Both the position numbers and the translations under genes were made by a program. From positions 1 through 39,627 of the forward strand of contig NZ_JANFPI010000013.1 in NCBI RefSeq assembly GCF_026552795.1: a DNA stretch of 39,627 nt, read 5' to 3'. Numbering within the stretch: position 1 is the stretch's first letter; each line of letters starts with the position of its first letter. Positions 26,749 to 34,038 of the stretch are shown piece after piece. Below the pieces are notes generated by a model. That model had not been told where the DNA came from. It did no database searches and saw only the letters and a program-made list of their open reading frames with translations. This stretch comes from Ectorhizobium quercum. GTDB taxonomy: Bacteria; Pseudomonadota; Alphaproteobacteria; Rhizobiales; Rhizobiaceae.

Positions 26749-27089
26749 GCCCGCTCATCGCGCGATTTCGGGCGATTCCAGTGCAGCGACCATGACGTGC
26801 CCGCGTCGTCGTCACGGAACAGGTTGGCGCGGATCGGCTGCGGCAAGGCGGGGTCGTCGAGCAGCACAGAGAGGTATTCGCCGGCCTTCTCGCCGTTGCG
26901 TTTCCACGCCGCGCCGACCTCCGGGCCTGTTTCGTTGCTCATGCCGTCGAAGAGGTGAACGCGATAATCCGGTGCGTTCTCCGCGCCGGACGGCTCCGCG
27001 ACGATGATGATGTCCTGCTGCAAAAAGAGCGTCCCGAGGTGTCCGATGAAGCCGGTTTCCTCGCGCGTAAATTGACCGATCTGGGGCAT
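26745..27089 (-). CDS. DUF736 family protein
   Basis: A 114-aa protein beginning MPQIGQFTREETGFIGHLGT, the DUF736 signature, with VGAAWKRNGEKAGEYLSVLL in the middle and PIRANLF towards the C-terminus. These small proteins accompany relaxase genes in many alpha- and betaproteobacterial ICEs and plasmids; the role is unknown. The start at 27089 has a good ribosome-binding site (AAGGAG). The open frame extends 30 codons further upstream without a better start. Confidence 0.88.
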   Translation of the reverse strand: MPQIGQFTREETGFIGHLGTLFLQQDIIIVAEPSGAENAPDYRVHLFDGMSNETGPEVGAAWKRNGEKAGEYLSVLLDDPALPQPIRANLFRDDDAGTSWSLHWNRPKSRDERA

Positions 27090-27157
27090 GACAGTCTCCT
27101 TGGCGGTAAGGTTGAAAAGACCATCGGCGGGCACCGCTCCCGCTGACGGGGAAGCAG

Positions 27158-27703
27158 TCATTGCATCGGCGCGCGCCATTCGTAGCGACCGTCGTTGTCG
27201 GGATCGGTCCAGAGCGGGATCGCCCGGCCGATGACGGAGCTTGCGGGAATGGGGCCGAAATACCGACCGTCGAGGCTGTCCCGGACCTGCATGTTCATGA
27301 GGAAGATTTCGCCCTCAGCGATGATGCGGCAGCCCTGCCAGACGGGCAGATCGCGGCCCATGCGGTCGCGCTCCAGCGCCTCGCCCGTCTCCACGCCATC
27401 GACGGTGATCGTGGATCGCAAGCGGCAGACCCGCTGGCCCGGCAGCGCGGCGATATGCTTCAGCAGCGGCACGCCGGGGGCGATGTAACCGCGTTCGATC
27501 ATGAAGGTCGCAAGCGGTTCGGGCGGGTCGACGACAACCAGATCGCCGACGAGCGGCTGCGGCTCGTCCCGCAGCGTGTAGAATCCGACCGGCACGCTGG
27601 CGCTGGCATTCCAGATCAGCCGCGGAGCGATGTCGAGAAACGACAGGCTGCCGATGGTCAGGGCCGTGAGATAGGTGGTCCAGAAATATCCGGCGGGCGT
27701 CAT
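27158..27703 (-). CDS. traF: TraF, S26-family signal peptidase of the conjugation system
   Basis: A 181-aa membrane-bound peptidase of the S26/TraF family, which matures (in RP4, cyclises) the TrbC pilin. One N-terminal membrane segment (YLTALTIGSLSFLDIAPRLI) is followed by the catalytic serine region NASASVPVGFYTL (serine near residue 37). The general-base lysine is in GVPLLKHIAALPGQRVCRL (near 89), and the S26 box follows (SLDGRYFGPIPASSVIGRAI). The ATG at 27703 overlaps the DUF2840 stop by 4 nt. Confidence 0.9.
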   Translation of the reverse strand: MTPAGYFWTTYLTALTIGSLSFLDIAPRLIWNASASVPVGFYTLRDEPQPLVGDLVVVDPPEPLATFMIERGYIAPGVPLLKHIAALPGQRVCRLRSTITVDGVETGEALERDRMGRDLPVWQGCRIIAEGEIFLMNMQVRDSLDGRYFGPIPASSVIGRAIPLWTDPDNDGRYEWRAPMQ

Positions 27704-28218
27704 GGTGCGATCCTCCGGCGCTTTATCCAGGCGGCGTGCTGCTCGGGCGTATAGGCCCGCGGAGCCTCGCCGGCGGTCAGACGGTTGTGGACATGCCGCC
27801 AATGTTCCGGTGCGACTTCGGAAGGATCGAGGCCGAGAGCTTCCACCGCGTCTATCGCGGCCAGCGCCCGCTGGACCCTCGGCCAGCTATCCAGGCGCAG
27901 CAGGATATCGCCGCCGGGCCGAACGAAGGGCAGCGTCTGGAATGGCTCGCCCCGGCCGATGGCGCGCACAATGTCGATGCGCGAGGCGACCGTGCCGAAG
28001 TCGCCAGCCGCCCAGCGGACGAAGGCGAAAATGCTGCCGGGGGCGAAGCCTACGATGCTGCGGCGGCGGTCGAGAATCTGTTCGTAGCTCTTGCGGCCGA
28101 ACCTGATCCAGTGCTCGATCTTCTTGCGCTGCCAGGTCAGTTCGACCAGCGTGGTGAAGGGTGCGGGGCCGTCCGGCAAGGAGCGGCCACGCGCGCCGCC
28201 GGGCGTGCGATCGGTCAT
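27700..28218 (-). CDS. DUF2840 family protein
   Basis: A 172-aa protein recognised as DUF2840 from FTTLVELTWQRKKIEHWIRF and RFGRKSYEQILDRRRSIVGF in the first third, and the C-terminal HNRLTAGEAPRAYTPEQHAA. The family is tied to ICE transfer/replication regions next to traF; no function is known. It overlaps the genes on both sides by 4 nt and is thus translationally coupled to the methyltransferase upstream. Confidence 0.87.
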   Translation of the reverse strand: MTDRTPGGARGRSLPDGPAPFTTLVELTWQRKKIEHWIRFGRKSYEQILDRRRSIVGFAPGSIFAFVRWAAGDFGTVASRIDIVRAIGRGEPFQTLPFVRPGGDILLRLDSWPRVQRALAAIDAVEALGLDPSEVAPEHWRHVHNRLTAGEAPRAYTPEQHAAWIKRRRIAP

Positions 28219-29558
28219 TGCTCGTCTCCTGGAATGTAGTGGGGATCGCGCCCGAGCACCGCGTCGAGCGCGGCTTCGGTGCGCAGGATGGCGCGTCCGA
28301 TGGCCTCGGGGATTTGGGGAAGAACGGCGTCGCCGAAGGCTTCGACGATCAGACTGGCCGCAGCCGTCCCGCGTGGACCGCCGACCGCAATGCGCGTGCC
28401 AGCCACCCAGGCGGAAAGCCCATCATCCATCCGTAGGTGACGGGCAAGGCCGCCGTTCCAGTCAGCCCATGGCTCCTGAGCATCGCCGCCAGTGCCCGCG
28501 CTCCGGCCCATTTGTCTGGCGCCCGATCCGTCATCGCACCGTCCATCACCGCGTCCATCGTCGGCGATTTCCTGCGATCGTAGGCCGGACTCCAGCCGTC
28601 CATCCGGCTGTCGCGTTTGGTCGGTGTCGGCAGGATTTCCGCCGCGTGGCGCAGCAGGTTCGGCGTGTCGATCTGCGCCTTCGCGCCGTTCTGACGCCTG
28701 CCCGTCTCGATCTCCTGGGCACTCAACCTGCGCCCGCCATTCGGCTTCACCGGCGTCGGCATCATCCCCGCATGGCGACTGGCATGACCCTGCAACTGGC
28801 TCAGCACATCCCCCCGACCGCCGCGACCCGCGTCCGTCTTCCGCGGCGTCGCCAGGATCATCCGCAGCGGATATGTCGATCCCGCCCCGCCGCCAGCGCC
28901 ATCCTTCATCCCGTCCGAAGCCATCGGCGTCGGTAGCGGCCGGTTGCGGAACAGGTCGTAAAGGCCCGACTCCTTCATCGCCCGGCGCGCGCCCGATCCC
29001 CCCTCCAGACGGATGCCACCCTGCTGGGATTGGGATACGGGTGTCGGCAAGCTGCTGGGGGTCGTAACCGATGAGCCATGACCGCTTGCGGACATGGTTG
29101 GCGCCGACATCCGAAGCACCCACCACACACGGCTCGCAGGCGTAGCCGAGCGCGTCCAGCTCGCCGAGCAGCCGGTCAGCACCGCGAGTTCTGAGATTAG
29201 GGCTGTTTTCAAAAGCGAACCAGCGAGGGCGGCAATCGCCGACAAGGCGGACGGCTTCAAGGTAGAGGCCGGACCTTTCCCCGTCGATGCCCCTGCCCTT
29301 CGTGTTGGCGCTGCTGATGTCCTGGCACGGCGGGCTGCCGACGATGATGTCGGGCAGGCATCCAAGATCGGAAACAAGTCGAGCTGCCGTGAGGTCTCGG
29401 ACATCCTCGTAGAGTCTGACATGGGGGTTGTTCTCTGCGTAAAGGATGCGCCGCCATTCGACGATCTCGCAGGCGGCGATGGTGAGGAAACCGGCGCGAT
29501 GCAGGCCGAGCGACCAGCCTCCGGCCGCGGCGCTGAACAGATCGAGGGCGCACATCAT
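28215..29558 (-). CDS. C5 DNA cytosine methyltransferase, probably with two compensating frameshifts
   Basis: A single 447-codon frame. The N-terminal ~170 residues are a clear C5 methyltransferase: LDLFSAAAGGWSLGLHRAGF (SAM motif I), VGSPPCQDIS (catalytic cysteine), WFAFENS and VRKRSWLIG. The last ~50 residues contain motif X (EAFGDAVLPQIPEAIGRAIL). In between (about 29060-28350) this frame is low-complexity and poor in G/C at third codon positions. The alternative frame (28349-29422) is instead GC3-rich and gives methyltransferase-like sequence (SLPTPVSQSQQGG, LPTPMASDGMKD, ILPTPTKRDSRMDG, TYGWMMGFPPGWL). The target-recognition region thus seems shifted relative to both ends. The gene overlaps repA and DUF2840 by 4 nt each, so it is embedded in the operon. 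No restriction endonuclease is nearby. Confidence 0.72.
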   Translation of the reverse strand: MMCALDLFSAAAGGWSLGLHRAGFLTIAACEIVEWRRILYAENNPHVRLYEDVRDLTAARLVSDLGCLPDIIVGSPPCQDISSANTKGRGIDGERSGLYLEAVRLVGDCRPRWFAFENSPNLRTRGADRLLGELDALGYACEPCVVGASDVGANHVRKRSWLIGYDPQQLADTRIPIPAGWHPSGGGIGRAPGDEGVGPLRPVPQPAATDADGFGRDEGWRWRRGGIDISAADDPGDAAEDGRGSRRSGGCAEPVAGSCQSPCGDDADAGEAEWRAQVECPGDRDGQASERREGADRHAEPAAPRGGNPADTDQTRQPDGRLESGLRSQEIADDGRGDGRCDDGSGARQMGRSAGTGGDAQEPWADWNGGLARHLRMDDGLSAWVAGTRIAVGGPRGTAAASLIVEAFGDAVLPQIPEAIGRAILRTEAALDAVLGRDPHYIPGDEQ

Positions 29559-30583
29559 GGCGCACCTCGCGGCACGGCACCGACACCATGGCTCGCCTGC
29601 GTGCGCGTCAAAGAAGAAGAGTTAGATTCTTTGTTAGATTCTTCTATAAAGTGTGCGGCACGATTTGCGCCTGATGTGCCGATACTGCGTGCGCCTGATG
29701 TGCCGATAGCATTCACATGGTTATCCACAGGCACTGTGGATAAGTTTTCGGGCACTATTCTCAGCAGTTCCCGCGCGTCTTCCCATTCGATCCGGAGCCG
29801 GTAGCCGGGCAGAGATTGACGTGCGGCGATCCGGCGAAGGTCGAGCGCGAAGTCTGATGGCCGTGCGAGGCTGCCGGATTTCTGGTGAAGGTGCGAAACC
29901 TCGAACGCCCAGCCCTCGGGCTGATGGCCGGCGTGCTTGCGGGCGACGCGGTAGAGCCAGCGTTCGATGCCGCCCATGAGCCGGAAATAGGCCGGGTCGA
30001 TGGTCAGGACCAGCGAGCGGTCGATGACACCCTGGTAGAACCATTCGGGCAGGACAAACTCCATGCCCTCGACGCGACCGGCGCGCGTCGTCATTTCCTC
30101 CCATTCGTTGATCCACGAGAATTGCCGGCGACGCCAATGCGCACCGTTGCGGATCGTGGTGGCGATGACGGTCGATTGCAGGCGCGCGAGCGCGGATTTC
30201 AGGAGCAGGTATTGCCGGTTTCCGGTCGGCCGGCCGATGGCGCGGAGAAGCTGATACGGTGTGAAGCGGAAGAACCGTGACGTGGTAAACCCGGTGTTTT
30301 CGGCCGCGACGATCTGGCTGGCAGCCCAGATCAGCACGTCGGCGTCCCAGATCGTCGCCATGCCATGCTCGGGCATCGCGAAGACCTGCACCTCGACATC
30401 AGCGGCGTGATAGAGGATCGGTTTCGTGCGCGGCGTCTTCGCCAGCGAAAAGAACGGCCGCTCCATCAGATCGCGCTGGTCACGCGGTGATGCGTCGCCG
30501 GCGCCGACGATGAACGGGTCGAGCTTCAGGCGCTCGCTTTCCGCCGCAACCCCGCAGCGGTGGTTTCTGTAACCGCCGGACAT
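29555..30583 (-). CDS. repA: RepA-type replication initiator protein
   Basis: A 342-aa protein of the replication initiator protein A family. Recognisable parts: RPFFSLAKTPRTKPILYHAA, VQVFAMPEHGMATIWDADVL, TGFTTSRFFRFTPYQLLRAI (winged-helix region) and LDLRRIAARQSLPGYRLRIE. The C-terminal ~60 residues are polar and repetitive (IGTSGARSIGTSGA, EESNKESN) because the DNA there is an array of direct repeats and DnaA boxes, annotated separately. It probably starts replication of the excised circle. It follows the HTH gene with no gap and overlaps the methyltransferase by 4 nt. Confidence 0.87.
   Translation of the reverse strand: MSGGYRNHRCGVAAESERLKLDPFIVGAGDASPRDQRDLMERPFFSLAKTPRTKPILYHAADVEVQVFAMPEHGMATIWDADVLIWAASQIVAAENTGFTTSRFFRFTPYQLLRAIGRPTGNRQYLLLKSALARLQSTVIATTIRNGAHWRRRQFSWINEWEEMTTRAGRVEGMEFVLPEWFYQGVIDRSLVLTIDPAYFRLMGGIERWLYRVARKHAGHQPEGWAFEVSHLHQKSGSLARPSDFALDLRRIAARQSLPGYRLRIEWEDARELLRIVPENLSTVPVDNHVNAIGTSGARSIGTSGANRAAHFIEESNKESNSSSLTRTQASHGVGAVPRGAP
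29621..29743. other. Putative replication origin inside the 3' end of repA
   Basis: Three repeat sets lie within 123 bp. Two inverted DnaA-box palindrome arms, TTATCCACAG (29721-29730) and CTGTGGATAA (29734-29743), are spaced by 3 nt. A 19-bp direct repeat tgcgcctgatgtgccgata occurs at 29666-29684 and 29690-29708 (period 24), iteron-like. An AT-rich 11-bp direct repeat gttagattctt occurs at 29621-29631 and 29633-29643 (period 12), a possible unwinding element. All periods are multiples of three, so repA stays in frame. Initiator, iterons, DnaA boxes and AT-rich DNA together are the standard parts of a theta origin. Confidence 0.65.
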
Positions 30584-30853
30584 TCAGCGGTTCCTCTGCT
30601 CGGCGGGCGTCAGGCGCCTTGCCGCAAAGACCCGGCCGGCATCCTTATCGCTGGGGGATTTGCGGGCGCCTTCCGCCGACCAGGCTTGCAGGTCGTCGAC
30701 GGAATAGACCACGCGCCCGCCGATCTTGCGGTAGGTCGGGCCGGTGCCATAGGTGCGGTGCTTCTCCAGCGTGCGAAGCGAGATACCGAGAAAGCGCGCC
30801 GCGTCGGGCGTGCGCAGAAGTCGTGGGGGCAACCCCTCCAGCGGATCGGGCAT
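30584..30853 (-). CDS. Small helix-turn-helix DNA-binding protein (AlpA/MerR-like)
   Basis: An 89-aa protein with an excisionase/MerR-type HTH: LLRTPDAARFLGISLRTLEK followed by the wing YRKIGGRVVYSVDDLQAW. Such genes directly precede repA in this ICE family and may regulate repA or act as an excision factor; neither is shown here. The start at 30853 has GGAGG 8 nt upstream; an in-frame GTG three codons earlier is less well placed. Confidence 0.8.
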   Translation of the reverse strand: MPDPLEGLPPRLLRTPDAARFLGISLRTLEKHRTYGTGPTYRKIGGRVVYSVDDLQAWSAEGARKSPSDKDAGRVFAARRLTPAEQRNR

Positions 30854-30883
30854 GATATTCACCTCCGGTTCGTCATTGGTGCG

Positions 30884-30902
30884 GCTGTCGGGCAGCGACA
30901 GC
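30884..30902. promoter_or_regulatory. Inverted repeat upstream of the HTH-repA operon
   Basis: GCTGTCG-ggcag-CGACAGC is a perfect 7-bp inverted repeat about 30 bp upstream of the HTH gene start. It is a plausible operator for the HTH protein or RepA. I could not define -35/-10 elements on the minus strand with confidence. Confidence 0.35.
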
Positions 30903-31023
30903 GGGCTATGGCGAACCCTGGCGAAGTATCGGCGGTCTGTAGCGGGCCGTATTTGTGGGTATACTCTCGCGGCCCCCCTGATGCTGAAACCGTGACAGGT
31001 CGGGTCAGATTGCGGAAGCTGAT

Positions 31024-31272
31024 TTGAAGGACGAGAAGCGGGCTCCGCTCGAAGGAAAACCTACCGAGGCGGAGCTAACAAGTAACGCGAAGAGCCTGTT
31101 GCGGAGGGTCGCGCATGTCAATAGGCTGAAATCAAAGGCAATGTCAGCAGTTGACCTGACTGAAAACCTGAGAATAGATCAATTATCAAGGAGACCGTTA
31201 AAGTGCCAATGGGAATTCAGATTTTCAATAGTGACGGCTCTCTGTTTTTCGAGACAGGCGCACACGTTCTAA
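31024..31272 (+). CDS. Weak small ORF upstream of the HEPN-motif gene
   Basis: An 82-codon frame starting TTG, 5 nt after GGAAGC. The first ~60 residues (KDEKRAPLEGKPTEAELTSN onward) look protein-like and charged. The tail overlaps the next gene in another frame and looks non-coding. It could be the remains of a partner (antitoxin or sensor) for the HEPN-motif gene, or nothing. Base composition is lower in GC than the backbone. Confidence 0.25.
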   Translation: MKDEKRAPLEGKPTEAELTSNAKSLLRRVAHVNRLKSKAMSAVDLTENLRIDQLSRRPLKCQWEFRFSIVTALCFSRQAHTF

Positions 31273-31814
31273 CGTCAGTGCCGGGATTCACCGAGGAAAT
31301 TGGTAAAATCGCCGCTACTTGGGCGGTGGCCGAGGGACATCTTGGGTGCTATTATGCTGTCTTGCTTGAAACTACACCTGACGATGCGCTGAAACAACTT
31401 GGAAAACAGGGCGCTTCGCAAGTAACAAAGAATTCCGAGGCGATTGCCAAAGAAAAACTGTCTGGAAATGAACTGGTTACGCTGCTGGATCTGCTGAATA
31501 AGTTGGATTCCGTGCGTAACCGTCGCAATCGTGTTCAGCATGACATCTGGAGCCGACGCGCAGGAGAAGCTCACATCCTCTATGCGGTGCATGTCGACGA
31601 TTATAGGCGCTTGTTCCTTGAGATGGCAGAGAATGCAAAGGATACTGACCAAGCTGCCGGAGCTGATCGCTCTATTACTGCCGCCAATAAGTATGCCGCG
31701 AATGCCGCGAATGCATTTACGCTGGAAAGTCTGAAAACTTTGCGGACGGATATTGAACTCGTGTCAACAGATCTCATTAAAGCTTTTTTTGAGAAATTGA
31801 ATATAGGAGGGTGA
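31203..31814 (+). CDS. HEPN-motif protein, possible RNase effector
   Basis: A 203-aa protein of no family I can name. Near residue 108 it has RNRVQH, which fits the HEPN ribonuclease motif (R, then N, then four to six residues to H), in a helical context (LSGNELVTLLDLLNKLDSVR before it). HEPN proteins act as RNases in toxin-antitoxin and phage-defence systems. The GTG at 31203 follows AAGGAG (31188-31193) at good spacing and is the likely start; ATG 31209 is the alternative. The local DNA is clearly lower in GC than the transfer genes, and the gene runs against its neighbours, both signs of separate acquisition. Confidence 0.6.
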   Translation: MPMGIQIFNSDGSLFFETGAHVLTSVPGFTEEIGKIAATWAVAEGHLGCYYAVLLETTPDDALKQLGKQGASQVTKNSEAIAKEKLSGNELVTLLDLLNKLDSVRNRRNRVQHDIWSRRAGEAHILYAVHVDDYRRLFLEMAENAKDTDQAAGADRSITAANKYAANAANAFTLESLKTLRTDIELVSTDLIKAFFEKLNIGG

Positions 31815-31927
31815 CGCGTGCACCTTTGTTCTTGACACTGGGACTCGTCATGAAACTGACCGTTCTATCCCGCAAATCGGACTCTGCGTCCCGTCGCGCT
31901 CGGTCTGTTTTTCTGGCGCGGATGATT

Positions 31928-32726
31928 TCATGATCGGCGACGGGTGAGCTTGACCGGGTAATGCAGCAGGAGGCGATAGCCGCCCTGCATCATGTAGACA
32001 GCGTGGGCGACAAGGCGGCGGGCCTGGTTCCGGCGCGGATCGATTTCCCAATCCTCCTTGGTGCCGCGAAAGCCGAGCAGCACCTCGGCGATGGTCCGGT
32101 AGCTTTCACCATGCTGGCGCGCGTCGAGCGCCCGAAGCGACAGGGTGTGAAACTGCCGTAGCTGCTCCGGCATGGTGCGAAACGGACTGCCGGGCGAGCG
32201 GCCGTTCAATGCGCGCCAGAAGCGCCGGGCCGCATGCACGCGCAGCTCGAACAAAGCATCCAGCGGCAAGGTGACGACGAAACGGGCCACCATTTCGGGC
32301 GGCGCACCGACCAGCCAGAACTGATGTGTCGCCCCGTTCGCCGTCCAGATGCCATGCCAGCCGTCCTCGGCGGAACGCAGGTCGATCCCGGCAAGACGGG
32401 TCAGGGCGACAGACGTGACGGTATCATCCGCGATGTCGGGCGACATGGTTTCCAGACGCAGGGCTTCCGGGTGCAGACGCGGCAGCCAGAACAGCGATTC
32501 ACGATCCGGCGGAATGTTTGGATCGCGCGGGAAATCGCAATCCCCACCGTTGCGAGAACACCGACAGCGACTGCGACTGCGCCGCCGGTTTCCTCATGCG
32601 TCTTATCTTCTGGAAGTCGCGATGATAGTCATCGTCACGACGAAGATAGTCCCAGGCGAAGCCGGCGGCGGGGATGCTATGCGTATGCCGATACGCTGCC
32701 GGTGAACGCCAATCTATGCTCAGCAT
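31928..32726 (-). pseudogene. DUF6499-DUF2285 regulator-like gene split by a +1 frameshift
   Basis: From ATG 32726 the frame gives a DUF6499-type N-terminus (MLSIDWRSPAAYRHTHSIPA, AGFAWDYLRRDDDYHRDF) and reaches RWGLRFP, then hits a stop at about 32499. Skipping one base in the CCC of TTTCCCGCG (minus strand, 32529-32534) restores the frame: RDPNIPPDRESLFWLPRLHP continues into the DUF2285 domain that runs to 31928 (RALDARQHGESYRTIAEVLL; GYRLLLHYPV at the end). The two halves together make the usual single protein of ~265 aa in these ICEs. Either the gene is broken, or it uses frameshifting, or the assembly has a homopolymer error. Confidence 0.75.
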
Positions 32727-32945
32727 GGCGATACTCTCCACAATTCGGGCAATACAGATCAATTCCCGAACAGAGAGGCTTGCCGATATTCGCCTTTCTT
32801 TAAAGACGGAATAGGCCGATACCTTGATGGAGTAAGCCAATCAAAAATACTTACTTTTCCTAAACATTCCCGAAGGGATTCCGCGAGCCGGGCGGAGCAC
32901 GGCGAGCGCGGATTTTCTCTCATCCGGACCTCGGAACGCGCGACA

Positions 32946-32972
32946 GCCGCCGATCCGGCAGGGATCGGCGGC
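32946..32972. terminator. Perfect 11-bp hairpin downstream of the 33.0-33.3 kb gene
   Basis: GCCGCCGATCC (32946-32956) and GGATCGGCGGC (32962-32972) are perfect inverted repeats around a 5-nt loop, 27 nt beyond the stop of the minus-strand gene at 32999. There is no T-run on either side, so it may be a stabilising hairpin or a Rho-dependent stop rather than a canonical terminator. The rest of 32727-32998 shows no gene and presumably includes the promoter of the DUF6499 gene. Confidence 0.4.
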
Positions 32973-32998
32973 GATGATGCTTCGGGATTGGTGACGGC

Positions 32999-33289
32999 TT
33001 ACGGCCGCAGCCAGCGCCATGCCTCGTCCGATCCAGCCCGGCGATATGACAGGCGGCGGCATCGGAACGGGGTCCAAGCGTAATTCAGCGGCTCGAAGCC
33101 ATGCCACCAGTCCGCATCTATGTCGCCGCAACGGCCCTCGAACAACAGATTTCCGGTTGCGTCATAAAGCCGGAACTCCATTGGCAGGGCGTCGCCCTGT
33201 TCCGGGGCTCCGCGGGCGGGGGCGCCGTTTGCATCCTCGCCCAAGCCGATGCAGCCGCCATGATGATCGACCGTAACAATCCAGCGCAT
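32999..33289 (-). CDS. Small conserved-looking hypothetical protein
   Basis: A 96-aa protein (MRWIVTVDHHGGCIGLGEDA at the start; FEPLNYAWTPFRCRRLSYRR towards the end) rich in Trp and acidic residues, with no transmembrane segment and no motif I recognise. It is GC-rich like the ICE backbone. It lies 77 nt downstream of the adenine methyltransferase on the same strand, so the two probably share a transcript. The function is unknown. Confidence 0.6.
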   Translation of the reverse strand: MRWIVTVDHHGGCIGLGEDANGAPARGAPEQGDALPMEFRLYDATGNLLFEGRCGDIDADWWHGFEPLNYAWTPFRCRRLSYRRAGSDEAWRWLRP

Positions 33290-33366
33290 GGTGAAAATCC
33301 TTTCGTGAGAAGCTGGGGAAAGGCAGCGCCCGCGCTTAGGGCGCGCGCTGCGGAAAGGGGGACGAC

Positions 33367-34038
33367 TTACGCCGCCGCCCTGCTGTGCTGCCGGAACGCC
33401 AGCCGCTTGCCGGCCGTGCGGGAATGATTGCCGTCCAGTTCGATGCCGGTCCAGTCGCGGCCAAGCTGCTGCGCTGCCGCCAGAGTGGAACCGGAACCGC
33501 AGAACGGGTCCAGCACCAGTTCGCCCGGCTTCGTGAAAGCCTCGATCAGCGGGCGCAATGCCTCGACCGGCTTCTGGGTCGGATGCAGCTTGTTGCCGGT
33601 ATAGGGAAAGTCCAGCACATCGGGGATGGGATTGTCGGGCAGGGAAACATTGCCCTTCGCCAGCAAATACGCCTGTTCGTGCTCATAGCGAAGGAACCGG
33701 GAAGATGAGGCATAACGCTTGCGGAACACCAGATGCCCGACAACGCGAAAGCCTGCCGCCTTCCATGCGTCCATGAACAGATCGACCTTGTTCCAGCCGT
33801 AGAAGGAAACGGCAAAACCGCCATCCTTCAAGACACGGTGCATCTGGTTGAAGGCGGGGCGAAGCCAGCGGCCGTTGTCGTCATTGGCGACGGTGCGGCC
33901 CTGCCGGTCGCGGAAGCGGGTCACATAGGGCGGGTCGGTCAGGATGAAATCCACCGTTCCCCGGTCGAAAGACCGCATGGCGTCGATGCAATCGGCGTTG
34001 ATGATGAGATTGCGAGGGGTGTTTGCATTGTCGGTCAT
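33367..34038 (-). CDS. DNA adenine (N6) methyltransferase, orphan
   Basis: A 223-aa DNA methyltransferase of the N4/N6 type. The catalytic motif DPPY is at residues 35-38 (DFILTDPPYVTRFRD), and the SAM-binding motif follows towards the C-terminus (LVLDPFCGSGSTLAAAQQLG). This order is that of beta-class enzymes, which methylate adenine or N4-cytosine. HPTQKPVEALRPLIEAF is also typical. No restriction enzyme is encoded nearby, so it probably protects the element from host restriction or alters regulation. The start at 34038 is preceded by AAAGGAAA; the open frame upstream is not coding-like. Confidence 0.88.
   Translation of the reverse strand: MTDNANTPRNLIINADCIDAMRSFDRGTVDFILTDPPYVTRFRDRQGRTVANDDNGRWLRPAFNQMHRVLKDGGFAVSFYGWNKVDLFMDAWKAAGFRVVGHLVFRKRYASSSRFLRYEHEQAYLLAKGNVSLPDNPIPDVLDFPYTGNKLHPTQKPVEALRPLIEAFTKPGELVLDPFCGSGSTLAAAQQLGRDWTGIELDGNHSRTAGKRLAFRQHSRAAA

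Noticed and set aside
29666..29743. Short repeats considered as a CRISPR array
   Set aside because: Only two copies, no spacers of constant length and no cas genes; the repeats fit iterons and DnaA boxes.
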